Positions 51,549-60,131 of a DNA stretch of 64,000 bases are shown in pieces. Below the pieces are notes generated by a model, which saw nothing but the letters and a program-made list of their open reading frames with translations, ran no database searches and was not told the DNA's origin. The position numbers were made by a program, and so were the translations under genes. Every line of letters starts with the position of its first letter. Positions within the stretch are counted from its first letter, which is position 1. Source of the stretch: DATAOG01 sp963753685 (GTDB lineage: Bacteria; Pseudomonadota; Alphaproteobacteria; Geminicoccales; Geminicoccaceae); contig CAVWDE010000002.1 in NCBI GenBank assembly GCA_963753685.1, forward strand, positions 124,001-188,000, read 5' to 3'.

Positions 51549-52745
51549 ATGGCAAACTACGATGCGATCGTGGTCGGCGGCGGAGTCGTCGGCATGGCGA
51601 CCGCCTACCACCTGGTCGCGGCCGGCGTGCGCACGCTGCTGATCGATCGCGGCGACGTGGGCCGGGCGAGCGATGCCGGCGCCGGCATTCTCTCGACCGC
51701 CACGGCGGTCGACCACCCCGATCCGGTGCTGCGCTTCGAGGCGCGCGCGGCGCAGCACTACCCCCTGCTGATCGAGGCGCTCCGGGCCGAGGATGCCGGC
51801 GATACCGGCTATGGCGTGACCGGCTCGCTGACGGTCGCGCTCTCGGAGGACGAGCTGGCGCCGTTCGAGCAGCTGCGGGCGAGCCTCGAGCATTTCGGCG
51901 AGCTCGGCGCCGGCGGCTATGCCGAGATCACGCCCGAGCGGGCGCAGACGTTGTTCCCGCCGCTCGGCCCGGTGCGGGGCGCGATCCACGCCACCCGCGG
52001 CGCCCGGGTCGACGGCCGGCTGCTGGTGGGAGCACTCAGGCGGGCGGCCCTGGCGCGCGGTCTGATCCTGCGGACGGGCAGTGTCGATCGCCTGATCACC
52101 GGCGCCGGCGGCGTGCAGGGCGTGGCGCTCGGTGCCGAAGTGATCGCGGGCGGGCAGGTGGTGATCGCGGCCGGCGCCTGGTCACAGGCCTTCGCAGCCG
52201 AGCTCGGCGTGCGCATTCCGGTGGCACCTCAGCGCGGCCAGATCATCCATCTGCGGCTGTCGGGGGTCGAGACCGGCGACTGGCCGATCGTGTCGGCGTT
52301 TCGCGGCCACTACATGGTGCCCTGGCCAGACGGCCGGATCGTGGTTGGCGCGACCCGCGAGAGCGGCACGGGCTTCCACCCGGAGACCACCGCCCTTGGC
52401 ATCCTGCAGGTGCTGGCGGAGGCGCTCCGGGTGGCACCGGGGCTGCGGGACGCGAGCCTGCACGAGGTCCGGGTGGGCCTCAGGCCGGCCTGCGCCGACG
52501 GCCGGCCGATCCTCGGGCCGGTGCCGGGCGTGGGCAACCTTGTGCTCGCGGCCGGGCACGGGCCGGTCGGCCTGCAGCTCGGCCCCTACAGCGGCAAAGT
52601 GATCGCCGAGATCGTCAGCCGCGGCGCGCCGGGAACCGATCTCGCGCCGTTCGCGCTCGAGCGCTTTCAGGGCTCCGGTGGTGGTGGCGGCAGCGTCCGG
52701 CGCCGGTTCCGCGGCGGCGCGATGCCGGCGGGCAGATCGGGGTAG
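51549..52745 (+). CDS. FAD-dependent amino-acid/hydroxyacid oxidase (DadA/DAO family)
   Basis: 398 residues. AIVVGGGVVGMATAYHLVAAG is the FAD-binding Rossmann motif, then RASDAGAGILSTATA, VAPQRGQIIHLRLSG and PILGPVPGVGNLVLAAGHG with the conserved G-H-G near the flavin. It resembles glycine/D-amino-acid oxidases and would oxidise an amine or alpha-hydroxyacid. ATG 51549 follows GGGGGAGA. The last 79 nt overlap the convergent TRAP-linked membrane gene; the Gly/Arg-rich tail (GSGGGGGSVRRRFRGG) arises from that overlap. Confidence 0.88.
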   Translation: MANYDAIVVGGGVVGMATAYHLVAAGVRTLLIDRGDVGRASDAGAGILSTATAVDHPDPVLRFEARAAQHYPLLIEALRAEDAGDTGYGVTGSLTVALSEDELAPFEQLRASLEHFGELGAGGYAEITPERAQTLFPPLGPVRGAIHATRGARVDGRLLVGALRRAALARGLILRTGSVDRLITGAGGVQGVALGAEVIAGGQVVIAAGAWSQAFAAELGVRIPVAPQRGQIIHLRLSGVETGDWPIVSAFRGHYMVPWPDGRIVVGATRESGTGFHPETTALGILQVLAEALRVAPGLRDASLHEVRVGLRPACADGRPILGPVPGVGNLVLAAGHGPVGLQLGPYSGKVIAEIVSRGAPGTDLAPFALERFQGSGGGGGSVRRRFRGGAMPAGRSG

Positions 52746-53167
52746 GCCTTGGCGAGGCCCACGATGCGCATCGAGTAACGCAGCCAGATCAGCGCGAACA
52801 CGATCAGCACGAGGTGATCGATCGCGCCCAGTTTGGGCGGAAAGCCGTGGGTGAAGAAATAGAACAGTGCGGCCACCGGCGCCGCGCTGCAGTAGATTGC
52901 GGCCCACACGTGCTTGGTCGCGCCGAACAGGATGGTGCTGCACACCATGGTGAAGCCATACAGCGCGACCGCCTGGGAGCGGCCCTGCGGCAGCCCGCCG
53001 GCGAGCGCCACGATCGTGACGACGCCAAACAGCACGCCCAGGAACACGGCATAGACGTAAATCTCGTAGTCGGCCTGGTGGCGCGTGATCTTAGCGATCC
53101 GGACGAAATAGGGCGTCCGGTCGTCGTCCCAGACGTAGCGCTTGACGAAGTTCTCCCAGTTCATCAC
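52667..53167 (-). CDS. Conserved membrane protein of the TRAP operon
   Basis: 166 residues with four transmembrane segments (YVYAVFLGVLFGVVTIVALA, ALYGFTMVCSTILFGAT, WAAIYCSAAPVAALFYFF, LVLIVFALIWLRYSM). The start MNWENFVKRYVWDDDRTPYF recurs in small membrane proteins that close DctQM operons. No enzymatic motif. It may be an accessory of the TRAP permease. The Pro-rich tail (RRTLPPPPPEP) lies in the overlap with the oxidase gene and may be extended artificially. Confidence 0.75.
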   Translation of the reverse strand: MMNWENFVKRYVWDDDRTPYFVRIAKITRHQADYEIYVYAVFLGVLFGVVTIVALAGGLPQGRSQAVALYGFTMVCSTILFGATKHVWAAIYCSAAPVAALFYFFTHGFPPKLGAIDHLVLIVFALIWLRYSMRIVGLAKAYPDLPAGIAPPRNRRRTLPPPPPEP

Positions 53168-53287
53168 GTCTTGCGGCCCGGTACGCAGCTTGCCGCGCGC
53201 AGGCGCAAGTCATGATGCCGACAGCGTTTGCTCCCCGGCCGGCCGCGCTGTGGCCTGCTGCGAGCGGGGGTTGGACGCCGGCGACGG

Positions 53288-54040
53288 CTAATCGGCGTTG
53301 CCCACCGGCGACGGGTTGGAGGTCTTCTGCAGCCGCTCGCTTTCGAGGTCCCAGGTCGCCTGTTCCAGTTCCTCGAGCTTGATCCGCTCTTTGCCTTCGA
53401 TTTTGCTACCCTCTTCTTCCGGCCACTCCAGGGTCATGAGCGGGAACCGGATGTCCTGGGGCCCCCACAGCACGATGACCACCTGCAACCAGACCGCAAT
53501 GCCGGAGATCGCCGCGACTATCAGTCCGAACGTCAGGATGCTCTTGATGATCCAGCGGTTGGTCAGTCCGACCTGGGACGCCGAGATCTCGTGAATCACA
53601 TAGGAATCATGCGCGTACACGATGGCGAAATAGATCACGATCGTGCAGAACGGGATCAGGAAGAACGTCAGGCCCAGGAACTCGACCCAGGCTTTCTTGC
53701 GAAAGGACAGCGTCTCCCGGATCAGGTCGACGCGCACGTGAGTATTGTAGATGTAGCCGTAGCCCAGGACGAGCGCGAACAGGGCGGTATGGACGTGCCA
53801 CTCGAGCTCCTGCAGCAGGGTCAATTCGAAGATCCGGCCAAAGGTGTGGACCAGCCAGATCTGGATCCAGACCAGCTTGCGCGCGGTGACGTCGAACACC
53901 GTGATGGCGATCAGGGGCAGGATCAGCCAGGCCCCCCAGCGCCCGACGAAGTCGACGAAGTTGCGCAAGGCGTCGCTGATGCGGATCGCGGTCGGCAGCT
54001 CGCCGCGTGCGGTGAAGCCGGCGGACTTGTCGCTGGACAT
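53288..54040 (-). CDS. dctQ: TRAP transporter small permease (DctQ)
   Basis: 250 residues with four helices: GAWLILPLIAITVFDVTARK, TALFALVLGYGYIYNTHVRV, FFLIPFCTIVIYFAIVYAH and SILTFGLIVAAISGIAVWL. The HVRVDL motif after helix 2 is the DctQ hallmark. It is longer than usual (~170) because of a ~50-residue charged C-terminal tail (EEEGSKIEGKERIKLEELE), as in the group pairing with mannitol/chloroaromatic-type binding proteins. It starts 13 nt after DctM ends. Confidence 0.92.
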   Translation of the reverse strand: MSSDKSAGFTARGELPTAIRISDALRNFVDFVGRWGAWLILPLIAITVFDVTARKLVWIQIWLVHTFGRIFELTLLQELEWHVHTALFALVLGYGYIYNTHVRVDLIRETLSFRKKAWVEFLGLTFFLIPFCTIVIYFAIVYAHDSYVIHEISASQVGLTNRWIIKSILTFGLIVAAISGIAVWLQVVIVLWGPQDIRFPLMTLEWPEEEGSKIEGKERIKLEELEQATWDLESERLQKTSNPSPVGNAD

Positions 54041-54053
54041 GGAACCTCACCTC

Positions 54054-55571
54054 TCAGCCGGCGTCGATGCCGCCGCCAGTCCCGTAGACCGCATGCATCA
54101 GCCAGAGCGCGAGGTTCGGATACATCATCACGACGACCAGGGCGCAGAGCTGCAGCAGGACGAAGGGAATGATGCCCAGGTAGATGCTCTGGATCTTCAC
54201 TTCGCGCGGGGCGATGCCCTTGAGGTAGAACAGGGCGAACCCGAAGGGCGGCGTGAGGAAGGAGGTCTGCAGGTTGACCGCCATCAGGATGATGAACCAG
54301 AGGATCATGTCTTCCTTGGCGACGTGATCGCCGAAGTCGAGCCCGGCGACCATGGGTGCGAACACCGGCAGGACGATCAGGGTGATCTCGATCCAGTCGA
54401 GGAAGAAGCCGAGGACGAACACGATGCCCATGATCAGGAACAACAGGCCCCAGGCGCCGAAGCCCGCCGAGGTGATCAGGGAGTCGACCACGACGTCGCC
54501 GCCGAGCGAGCGGTAGACGTAGGCGAAACAGGTCGCGCTGATGATGATGAAGAAGATCATGGCGACCGTGCGCGCCGTCGAGTGGCAGACGCCTTCCATG
54601 GTCTCGTAGGTCAGCCGGCCATTGAACAGCGCCAGCAGGATCGCGCCGAACCCGCCGACCGCGCCCGCCTCGCTCGGGGTCGCCCAGCCGAGCAGGATCG
54701 AGCTCTTGATCAGACCGATCAGGAACACCGGCGGCAGGAACGCCTTGAGCACCAGCGGGACCATCTCGTTGCGCGGCACGTGCAGGAGCCCGGGCGCCAG
54801 CGGCGGCGCCATCGACGGCTTGACCGTGGCGATCAGCACGACGTACAGCACGTACAGCGCGACCAGCGCCAGGCCCGGGCCCCAGGCGGCCATGTAGGCG
54901 TTGCCGACCGAGACCGACATCAGGTCGGCCATGATGATCAGCATGATCGAGGGCGGGATCAGGATGCCGAGCGTGCCCGAGGCCGCGATCGTGCCGCAGG
55001 CGAGCGCATGGCTGTAGCCCTGGCGCATCATGGTCGGCAGGGCCAGCGCGGTCATCATGGTCACCGAGGCGCCGATGATGCCGGTCATCGCGGCCAGGAT
55101 CGTGCCCATGATGGTGACCGCGAGCGCCAGCGAGCCTGGGACGCGCTTGAGCAGCACCTGAACCGTGTACAGCAGGTCGTTGGCGATCCCGCTGCGCTCC
55201 ATCATGATGCCCATGAACACGAACGCCGGGATCGACACCAGGACCAGGTTCTCCGCCGCCTGGCCCCAGATCCGCGGCAGGAAGTTGAAGAACTCGATCA
55301 GCGAGAAGACCCCGAGCAGATAGCCGATCAGCCCGTACAACAGAGCGAGACCGCCGAGCACGAACGCGACCGGATAGCCCGAGAACAACATCATGCCGAG
55401 GGTCGCGAACATCGCGATCGGCAGGTAGTCCTGGGTGGCGTAGAGCAGCCCCGTCTGCTGGTCGGGCGTCAGGCTGGCCAGGACCGCGAAGGCGCCGCCG
55501 ACCACGACCAGGGCGATGATCAGGCCGATGGCCTTGCCGTTCAGCCAGCGGAGACTGAGGAGTGCTTCCAT
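54054..55571 (-). CDS. dctM: TRAP transporter large permease (DctM)
   Basis: 505 residues, about twelve to fourteen helices. Family motifs: SGYPVAFVLGGLALLYGLIG, VSIPAFVFMGIMMERSGIA, AMTGIIGASVTMMTALALP and TLGILIPPSIMLIIMADLMS (GxxxPPS). It drives sodium- or proton-coupled uptake of an organic acid delivered by DctP. Gene order here is P-M-Q rather than the common P-Q-M. A GC-rich hairpin separates it from the upstream binding-protein gene. Confidence 0.95.
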   Translation of the reverse strand: MEALLSLRWLNGKAIGLIIALVVVGGAFAVLASLTPDQQTGLLYATQDYLPIAMFATLGMMLFSGYPVAFVLGGLALLYGLIGYLLGVFSLIEFFNFLPRIWGQAAENLVLVSIPAFVFMGIMMERSGIANDLLYTVQVLLKRVPGSLALAVTIMGTILAAMTGIIGASVTMMTALALPTMMRQGYSHALACGTIAASGTLGILIPPSIMLIIMADLMSVSVGNAYMAAWGPGLALVALYVLYVVLIATVKPSMAPPLAPGLLHVPRNEMVPLVLKAFLPPVFLIGLIKSSILLGWATPSEAGAVGGFGAILLALFNGRLTYETMEGVCHSTARTVAMIFFIIISATCFAYVYRSLGGDVVVDSLITSAGFGAWGLLFLIMGIVFVLGFFLDWIEITLIVLPVFAPMVAGLDFGDHVAKEDMILWFIILMAVNLQTSFLTPPFGFALFYLKGIAPREVKIQSIYLGIIPFVLLQLCALVVVMMYPNLALWLMHAVYGTGGGIDAG

Positions 55572-55601
55572 GGCGCCGACCTGCCTCCACGAGCCGAGGC
55601 C

Positions 55602-55627
55602 CCGGGGTCCTGAAAGGGGGACCCCGG
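55602..55627. terminator. Hairpin between binding-protein and permease genes
   Basis: ccggggtcc and ggaccccgg form a perfect 9-bp stem with an 8-nt loop, without a T-run. In transport operons such intercistronic hairpins attenuate transcription or stabilise the upstream message, giving more binding protein than permease. Confidence 0.5.
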
Positions 55628-55691
55628 TGCCTCTAGCGCCTCGTCGTCGGGTTGAACACCGGACCGGGCGGCCGCGGTGCGCGGATCAGGA

Positions 55692-56768
55692 TCACTGGGT
55701 CTGGTAGGTCGCCTTCAAGGCCTGCGCATCGGCCCAGGGCTTGTACTCCTTGCGCCACTCCGTATAGCTGTCGGCGACCTTCTTGAAGAGCGGGTCCTTG
55801 GCCAATTCCTCTTGCATGACCTCGAACCACGCCTTTTCGAAGGCGGCCAGCTCCTCGTCGGTCCAGCGCCGGTTGGTGACGCCGTACTTGGTCCCCATCT
55901 CCTTCATCGCCGCCGGATTCATCGCCTCGCTCTGGGCGTAGGTGTAGTGGATGCTCTCGCCGGCGCCGAGCTCGAGCATGGCCTTGTAGGTGTCGGGCAG
56001 CTTGTCCCAGGCCGCCTTGTTCATCAAGAGCTCGCTGACCGAGGTCTGCTGATGCCAGCCCGGATAGTAGTTGTTCTTGGCGACCTGATAGAAGCCGAGG
56101 CCGATGTCGATGTCGGGCATCGAGAACTCGGTGGCGTCGATCACGCCGCGCTCCAGCGCCGGATAGATGTCGGCGGCCGCGAGCAATTGGGTCGACACGC
56201 CCATCTTCTGCATCACCTGGGCGCCCAGGCCGAAGAAGCGCATCTTCAGCCCCTTCAGCTGATCCAGGGAAGTGATCTCGCTGCGGAACCAGCCCGAAGT
56301 CTCGGGTCCGATGGCGAACACGTCGATCGAGTACAGGCCGTGCTCGGCATAGATCTCGTTCTTCAGGTCGTCGCCGCCGTGGAACTTCTTCCAGGCGAAG
56401 AACTCGCCGTAGGGCGGGCCGAACGGCACCGTGGTGAAGAACGCCAGCGCCGGGATCTTGCCGGTATGGTAGCCGGGCGTGGTCCAGCAGGACTCGACCG
56501 AGCCCTTGGAGGCGGCATCGAAGCACTCGAGCGCCGGGACCAGAGCGCCCGGCTCATAGAACTTGATCTGGAAGTTGCCGCCCGACACGCGCTCGATGTT
56601 CTTGGCGAACCGGACGCCGGACGTGCCGAGATGGATCAGGCTGCTGGGGAAGGCGCTTTGCATCTTCCACCTGACGCGCTCCTGCGCCGCCGCACCGCTC
56701 GCCGACGCGACCACGACGCTCAGCGCCATACCGGCCACGGCGGCCAGCTTGATGGGGTGTAAGGTCAT
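55692..56768 (-). CDS. dctP: TRAP transporter binding protein DctP, copy 1
   Basis: 358 residues. Signal peptide KLAAVAGMALSVVVASASG then AAAQERVRWKMQSAFPSSL, the opening of the mannitol/chloroaromatic-type DctP group (FcbT1-like). The substrate region includes the conserved ETSGWFRSEI, MRFFGLGAQVMQKMG and ERGVIDATEFSMPDIDI, with the usual carboxylate-binding Arg in the FRSE/MRF segments. AGGAGG lies 10 nt before ATG 56768. About 40 differences in 358 residues from copy 2. Confidence 0.94.
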   Translation of the reverse strand: MTLHPIKLAAVAGMALSVVVASASGAAAQERVRWKMQSAFPSSLIHLGTSGVRFAKNIERVSGGNFQIKFYEPGALVPALECFDAASKGSVESCWTTPGYHTGKIPALAFFTTVPFGPPYGEFFAWKKFHGGDDLKNEIYAEHGLYSIDVFAIGPETSGWFRSEITSLDQLKGLKMRFFGLGAQVMQKMGVSTQLLAAADIYPALERGVIDATEFSMPDIDIGLGFYQVAKNNYYPGWHQQTSVSELLMNKAAWDKLPDTYKAMLELGAGESIHYTYAQSEAMNPAAMKEMGTKYGVTNRRWTDEELAAFEKAWFEVMQEELAKDPLFKKVADSYTEWRKEYKPWADAQALKATYQTQ

Positions 56769-56953
56769 CTCCCGTTTGCCTCCTGTGCTTTGTTCACGCC
56801 AATCGGCCCCGCCCCGCACCGGTTCAGGATGCGCGGCACGTCTGAGACCGCCGTACGAAGCCCTGATGGACGGTTCCTTTCGCCAATTCCGGTTCTGAGG
56901 GCCGGGTTCGCATCTCAGATCAGCGCACTGATCACCTAGATTAACGAAAGTTC

Positions 56954-56982
56954 ATCATAGCCCGGATAGATCACGTCTGCAA
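56954..56982 (-). promoter_or_regulatory. Promoter of dctP copy 1
   Basis: Minus strand TTGCAG, 17 bp, TATGAT, followed by gaactttcgttaat. The same boxes and spacing precede copy 2. The leader to the ATG is about 185 nt in both. ttaac-gaaa-gttca just after the -10 is an imperfect inverted repeat that could be an operator. Confidence 0.65.
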
Positions 56983-57077
56983 CGCCCCCGGCCGCGGGGC
57001 TCGATCGGCCGGATCGCCGGTGCGCACGCCGGCGCGACCCTGGTCTGGACCGCGCTGCGCGCGGGCGGGGGTCCGGA

Positions 57078-58154
57078 TCACTGGGTCTGGTAGGTGGCCT
57101 TCAGGGCCTGCGCGTCGGCCCAGGGCTTGTAGTCCTTGCGCCACGCCAGGTAGCTGTCGGCGACCCTCTTGAACACCGGGTCCTTGGCCGATTCCTCGGC
57201 CAGGACCTCGAACCAGGCCTTCTCGAAGGCGGCCAGCTCGTCATCCGTCCAGCGCCGGTTGGTGACGCCGTATTTCGACTTCATCTCGGCCATGGCGGCC
57301 GGGTTCAGCGCCTCGCTCTGGGCGTAGTTGTACTGAATTTCCTCGCCGGCCGCGAGCTCGATCATCGCCTGGTCGGTGTCGGGCAGCTTGTCCCAGGCCG
57401 CCTTGTTCATCAGCAGCTCGCCGACCGAGGTCTGCTGATGCCAGCCGGGATAGTAGTTGTTCTTGGCGACCTGATAGAAACCGAGCTTGATGTCGATGTC
57501 GGGCATTGAGAACTCGGTGGCGTCGATCACGCCGCGCTCCAGCGCCGGATAGATGTCGGCGGGAGCGAGCAGCTGGGTCGACACGCCCATCTTCTGCATC
57601 ACCTGGGCGCCCAGGCCGAAAAAGCGCATCTTGAGGCCCTTCAGCTGATCCAAGGAAGTGATCTCGCTGCGGAACCAGCCCGAGGTCTCAGGTCCGATGG
57701 CGAACGCGTCGATCGAGTACAGGCCGTGCTCGGCGTAGATCTCGTTCTTGAGCTCGTCGCCGCCGTGAAACTTCTTCCACGCGAAGAACTCGCCGTAAGG
57801 CGGGCCGAACGGCACCGTCGAGAAGAACGCGAGCGCCGGGATCTTGCCGGTGTGGAAGCCAGGGGTCGTCCAGCAGGCTTCGACGGCGCCCTTGGCGGCG
57901 GCATCGAAGCATTCGAGCGCCGGGACCAGGGCGCCCGGCTCGTAGAACTTGATCTGGAAGCTGCCGCCCGACACGCGCTCGACGTTCTTGGCGAAGCGGA
58001 CGCCGGCCGTGCCGAGATGGATCAGGTTGCTGGGGAAGGCGCTCTGCATCTTCCACCTGACGCGCTCTTGGGCCGCCGCGCCGCTCGACGCCGCGACCAC
58101 GACGCTCAGCGCCATCCCGGTCACGGCCGCCAGCCTGATGGGGTGTAGGGTCAT
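57078..58154 (-). CDS. dctP: TRAP transporter binding protein DctP, copy 2
   Basis: 358 residues, collinear with copy 1 without gaps: signal peptide RLAAVTGMALSVVVAASSG, then AAAQERVRWKMQSAFPSNL and the same ETSGWFRSEI and MRFFGLGAQVMQKMG blocks. Differences cluster in the C-terminal third (DTDQAMIELAAGEEIQYNY against DTYKAMLELGAGESIHYTY), away from the conserved cleft residues. It has its own promoter at 58341-58369, and is probably also read through into copy 1 and the permeases. Confidence 0.94.
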   Translation of the reverse strand: MTLHPIRLAAVTGMALSVVVAASSGAAAQERVRWKMQSAFPSNLIHLGTAGVRFAKNVERVSGGSFQIKFYEPGALVPALECFDAAAKGAVEACWTTPGFHTGKIPALAFFSTVPFGPPYGEFFAWKKFHGGDELKNEIYAEHGLYSIDAFAIGPETSGWFRSEITSLDQLKGLKMRFFGLGAQVMQKMGVSTQLLAPADIYPALERGVIDATEFSMPDIDIKLGFYQVAKNNYYPGWHQQTSVGELLMNKAAWDKLPDTDQAMIELAAGEEIQYNYAQSEALNPAAMAEMKSKYGVTNRRWTDDELAAFEKAWFEVLAEESAKDPVFKRVADSYLAWRKDYKPWADAQALKATYQTQ

Positions 58155-58340
58155 TGCCCGCCTGCCTCCTGTGCTTGGTTCGCCTGCCGGCTGGTTCACC
58201 ACGACCAACCCGCAGCGCGCGGCCCTCCAAAAGACCACTGCACACGACCCTGTTCGGCCTTGCCTCCCGCCTCCCGGTTCCGACGACCGGGTTCGACCCT
58301 CAGATCAGCTCCCACCAATCACCCACATTAACGAAAATTC

Positions 58341-58369
58341 ATCATAATCCGGAGCGACCAGCTCTGCAA
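58341..58369 (-). promoter_or_regulatory. Promoter of dctP copy 2
   Basis: Minus strand TTGCAG, 17 bp (agctggtcgctccggat), TATGAT, followed by gaattttcgttaat. Duplicate of the element at 56954-56982 with identical boxes. Confidence 0.65.
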
Positions 58370-58469
58370 CGGCCGCGCCATCGTCCTGCCATCGTCCGCC
58401 TCGCCTTGCCGGAGCCCGGGTGGCATGGTCTGATCCCTCCGACTTGAGGTCGCAACGAGGAAGCCGCCG

Positions 58470-60070
58470 ATGGCCACGCGGGCGGACGCCTCAAAGGGTT
58501 GGGCCGGGGACCGGCACCGAGCCGGGGCCCGACGGCCGCCCGACCCCTGCGGTCGGCGGCGCCCAATTCGGTCGGGCCGAGCGGGTCCAGCGCAACTGGG
58601 TGACCGCCACCCTGGTGCTGGCGAGCATGATCTACTCGATCGACTGGACGATCGCGGCGGTCGCCTTGCCGCATATGCAGGGCACCTTCTCGGCGACCCA
58701 GGACCAGATCTCCTGGGTGCTGACCTCCTATATCGTGGCGAGTGCGGTGATGCTGCCGGCGACCGGCTGGCTCGGGGCGCGCTTCGGCCGCCGGCGGCTG
58801 TTCCTCGCCGCGGTCGGCGGCTTCACGCTGTTCTCCCTGTTCTGCGGCATGGCCGGGTCGCTGGTCGCCGAGGTCCTGCTGCGGGTCGCCCAGGGCGCCT
58901 GCGGCGCGTTCCTGATCCCGCTCTCGCAGGCGATCATGCTCGACGCCTATCCGCCCGAGGAGCACGGCCGGGCGATGGCGTTCTGGGGCATGGGCGTGGT
59001 GCTCGGGCCGGTGGTCGGACCGACCTTGGGCGGCTATCTGACCGATGCGCTGACCTGGCGCTGGGTGTTCTTCATCAACATCCCGGTCGGCTGCCTGGCG
59101 CTCCTGGGCGGCCTCACTTTCCTGCCCAAGCTGCCGCCCGCGGCGAACGTGCGGCGGTTCGACGGCTTCGGTTTCCTGGCGCTGGCGGCCGGGGTCGGTG
59201 CCATGCAGATGATGCTCGACCGGGGCGAGCGCCTGGACTGGTTCGATTCGCCCGAGATCGTGATCGAGGCGATCGTGATGGCGGCCGGCTTCTATTACTT
59301 CGTCGTCCACAGCCTGACCGCGCGCGCGCCGATGGTCGATCTGCGGCTGATGCGCGATCGCAACTACGCGCTCGGCATGCTGCTGGTCTTCCTCTATGGC
59401 CTTTTGACGCTTGCACCTATGGTCCTGATGCCGCCGTTCTTGCAGGATCTGCAGGACTATCCGATGGCGACCATCGGCCTGCTCCTGAGCCCGCGCGGGC
59501 TCGGCCTGTTCACGGCGATGATGATCCTCGCCCGGATCGGCCAGGCGATCGATCTCCGGCTGCAGATCACCGCGGGCTTCCTGGTGCTGGCCGCATCCAG
59601 CTGGTGGATGTCGAAGTGGAACCTCGAGGTCGCGTCTTCGGCGGTGTTCTGGACCGGCCTGATGCAGGGCATCGGCGCCGGCTCGATCATCGGGCCCCTG
59701 GGCGTCCTGACCTTCGCGACCCTGGCGCCGGCGCATCGCACCGAGGGCGCCTCGATGTGGAACCTGATCCGCTCGATCGGCAGCAGCATCGGCATCGCGA
59801 CCGCGCTCGCGATCCTGGTGCGGACCACCGGGATCAACCGCGGCGTGATGGTCGAGCACGTCACCGCCTACAACGAGATCCTTCGTCACAGCCCGCTGCC
59901 GGGCGGCGGCACCATCGCCGACCCCTCCTCGCTCGCAGAGCTCAACCTCGAGATCACGCGCCAGGCGATGATGATCGGCTACGTCGACGTCTTTCTATCT
60001 GTGCACGCTGACCTCGATCCTGGCGATGCCGCTGATCCTTCTGCTCGGCAAGCCCGCGCGGAAAAAATGA
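58470..60070 (+). pseudogene. DHA2-family MFS drug/solute exporter (EmrB-like), frame broken at both ends
   Basis: The main frame has fourteen predicted helices: WVTATLVLASMIYSIDWTIA, QISWVLTSYIVASAVMLPAT (motif C of EmrB), GWLGARFGRRRLFL (motif A) and GPVVGPTLGGYLTDALTWRW. At about 59994 one extra base moves the last helix (YLCTLTSILAMPLILLLG) into another frame, with stop 60068-60070. The likely ATG 58470 is also in a different frame, implying a shift at about 58500. An EmrA-type partner is not adjacent. Proton-driven efflux is the family function. Confidence 0.85.
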
Positions 60071-60131
60071 CGCGGCGGATGGCTCAGGTCCGGGCACCGA
60101 TCAACGGCATGCTCCGGGCTCGACCTCGGCC

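Noticed and set aside
56769..57077. A gene between the two dctP copies
   Set aside because: Short frames there have no ribosome site or motif; the region holds the conserved promoter and leader instead.
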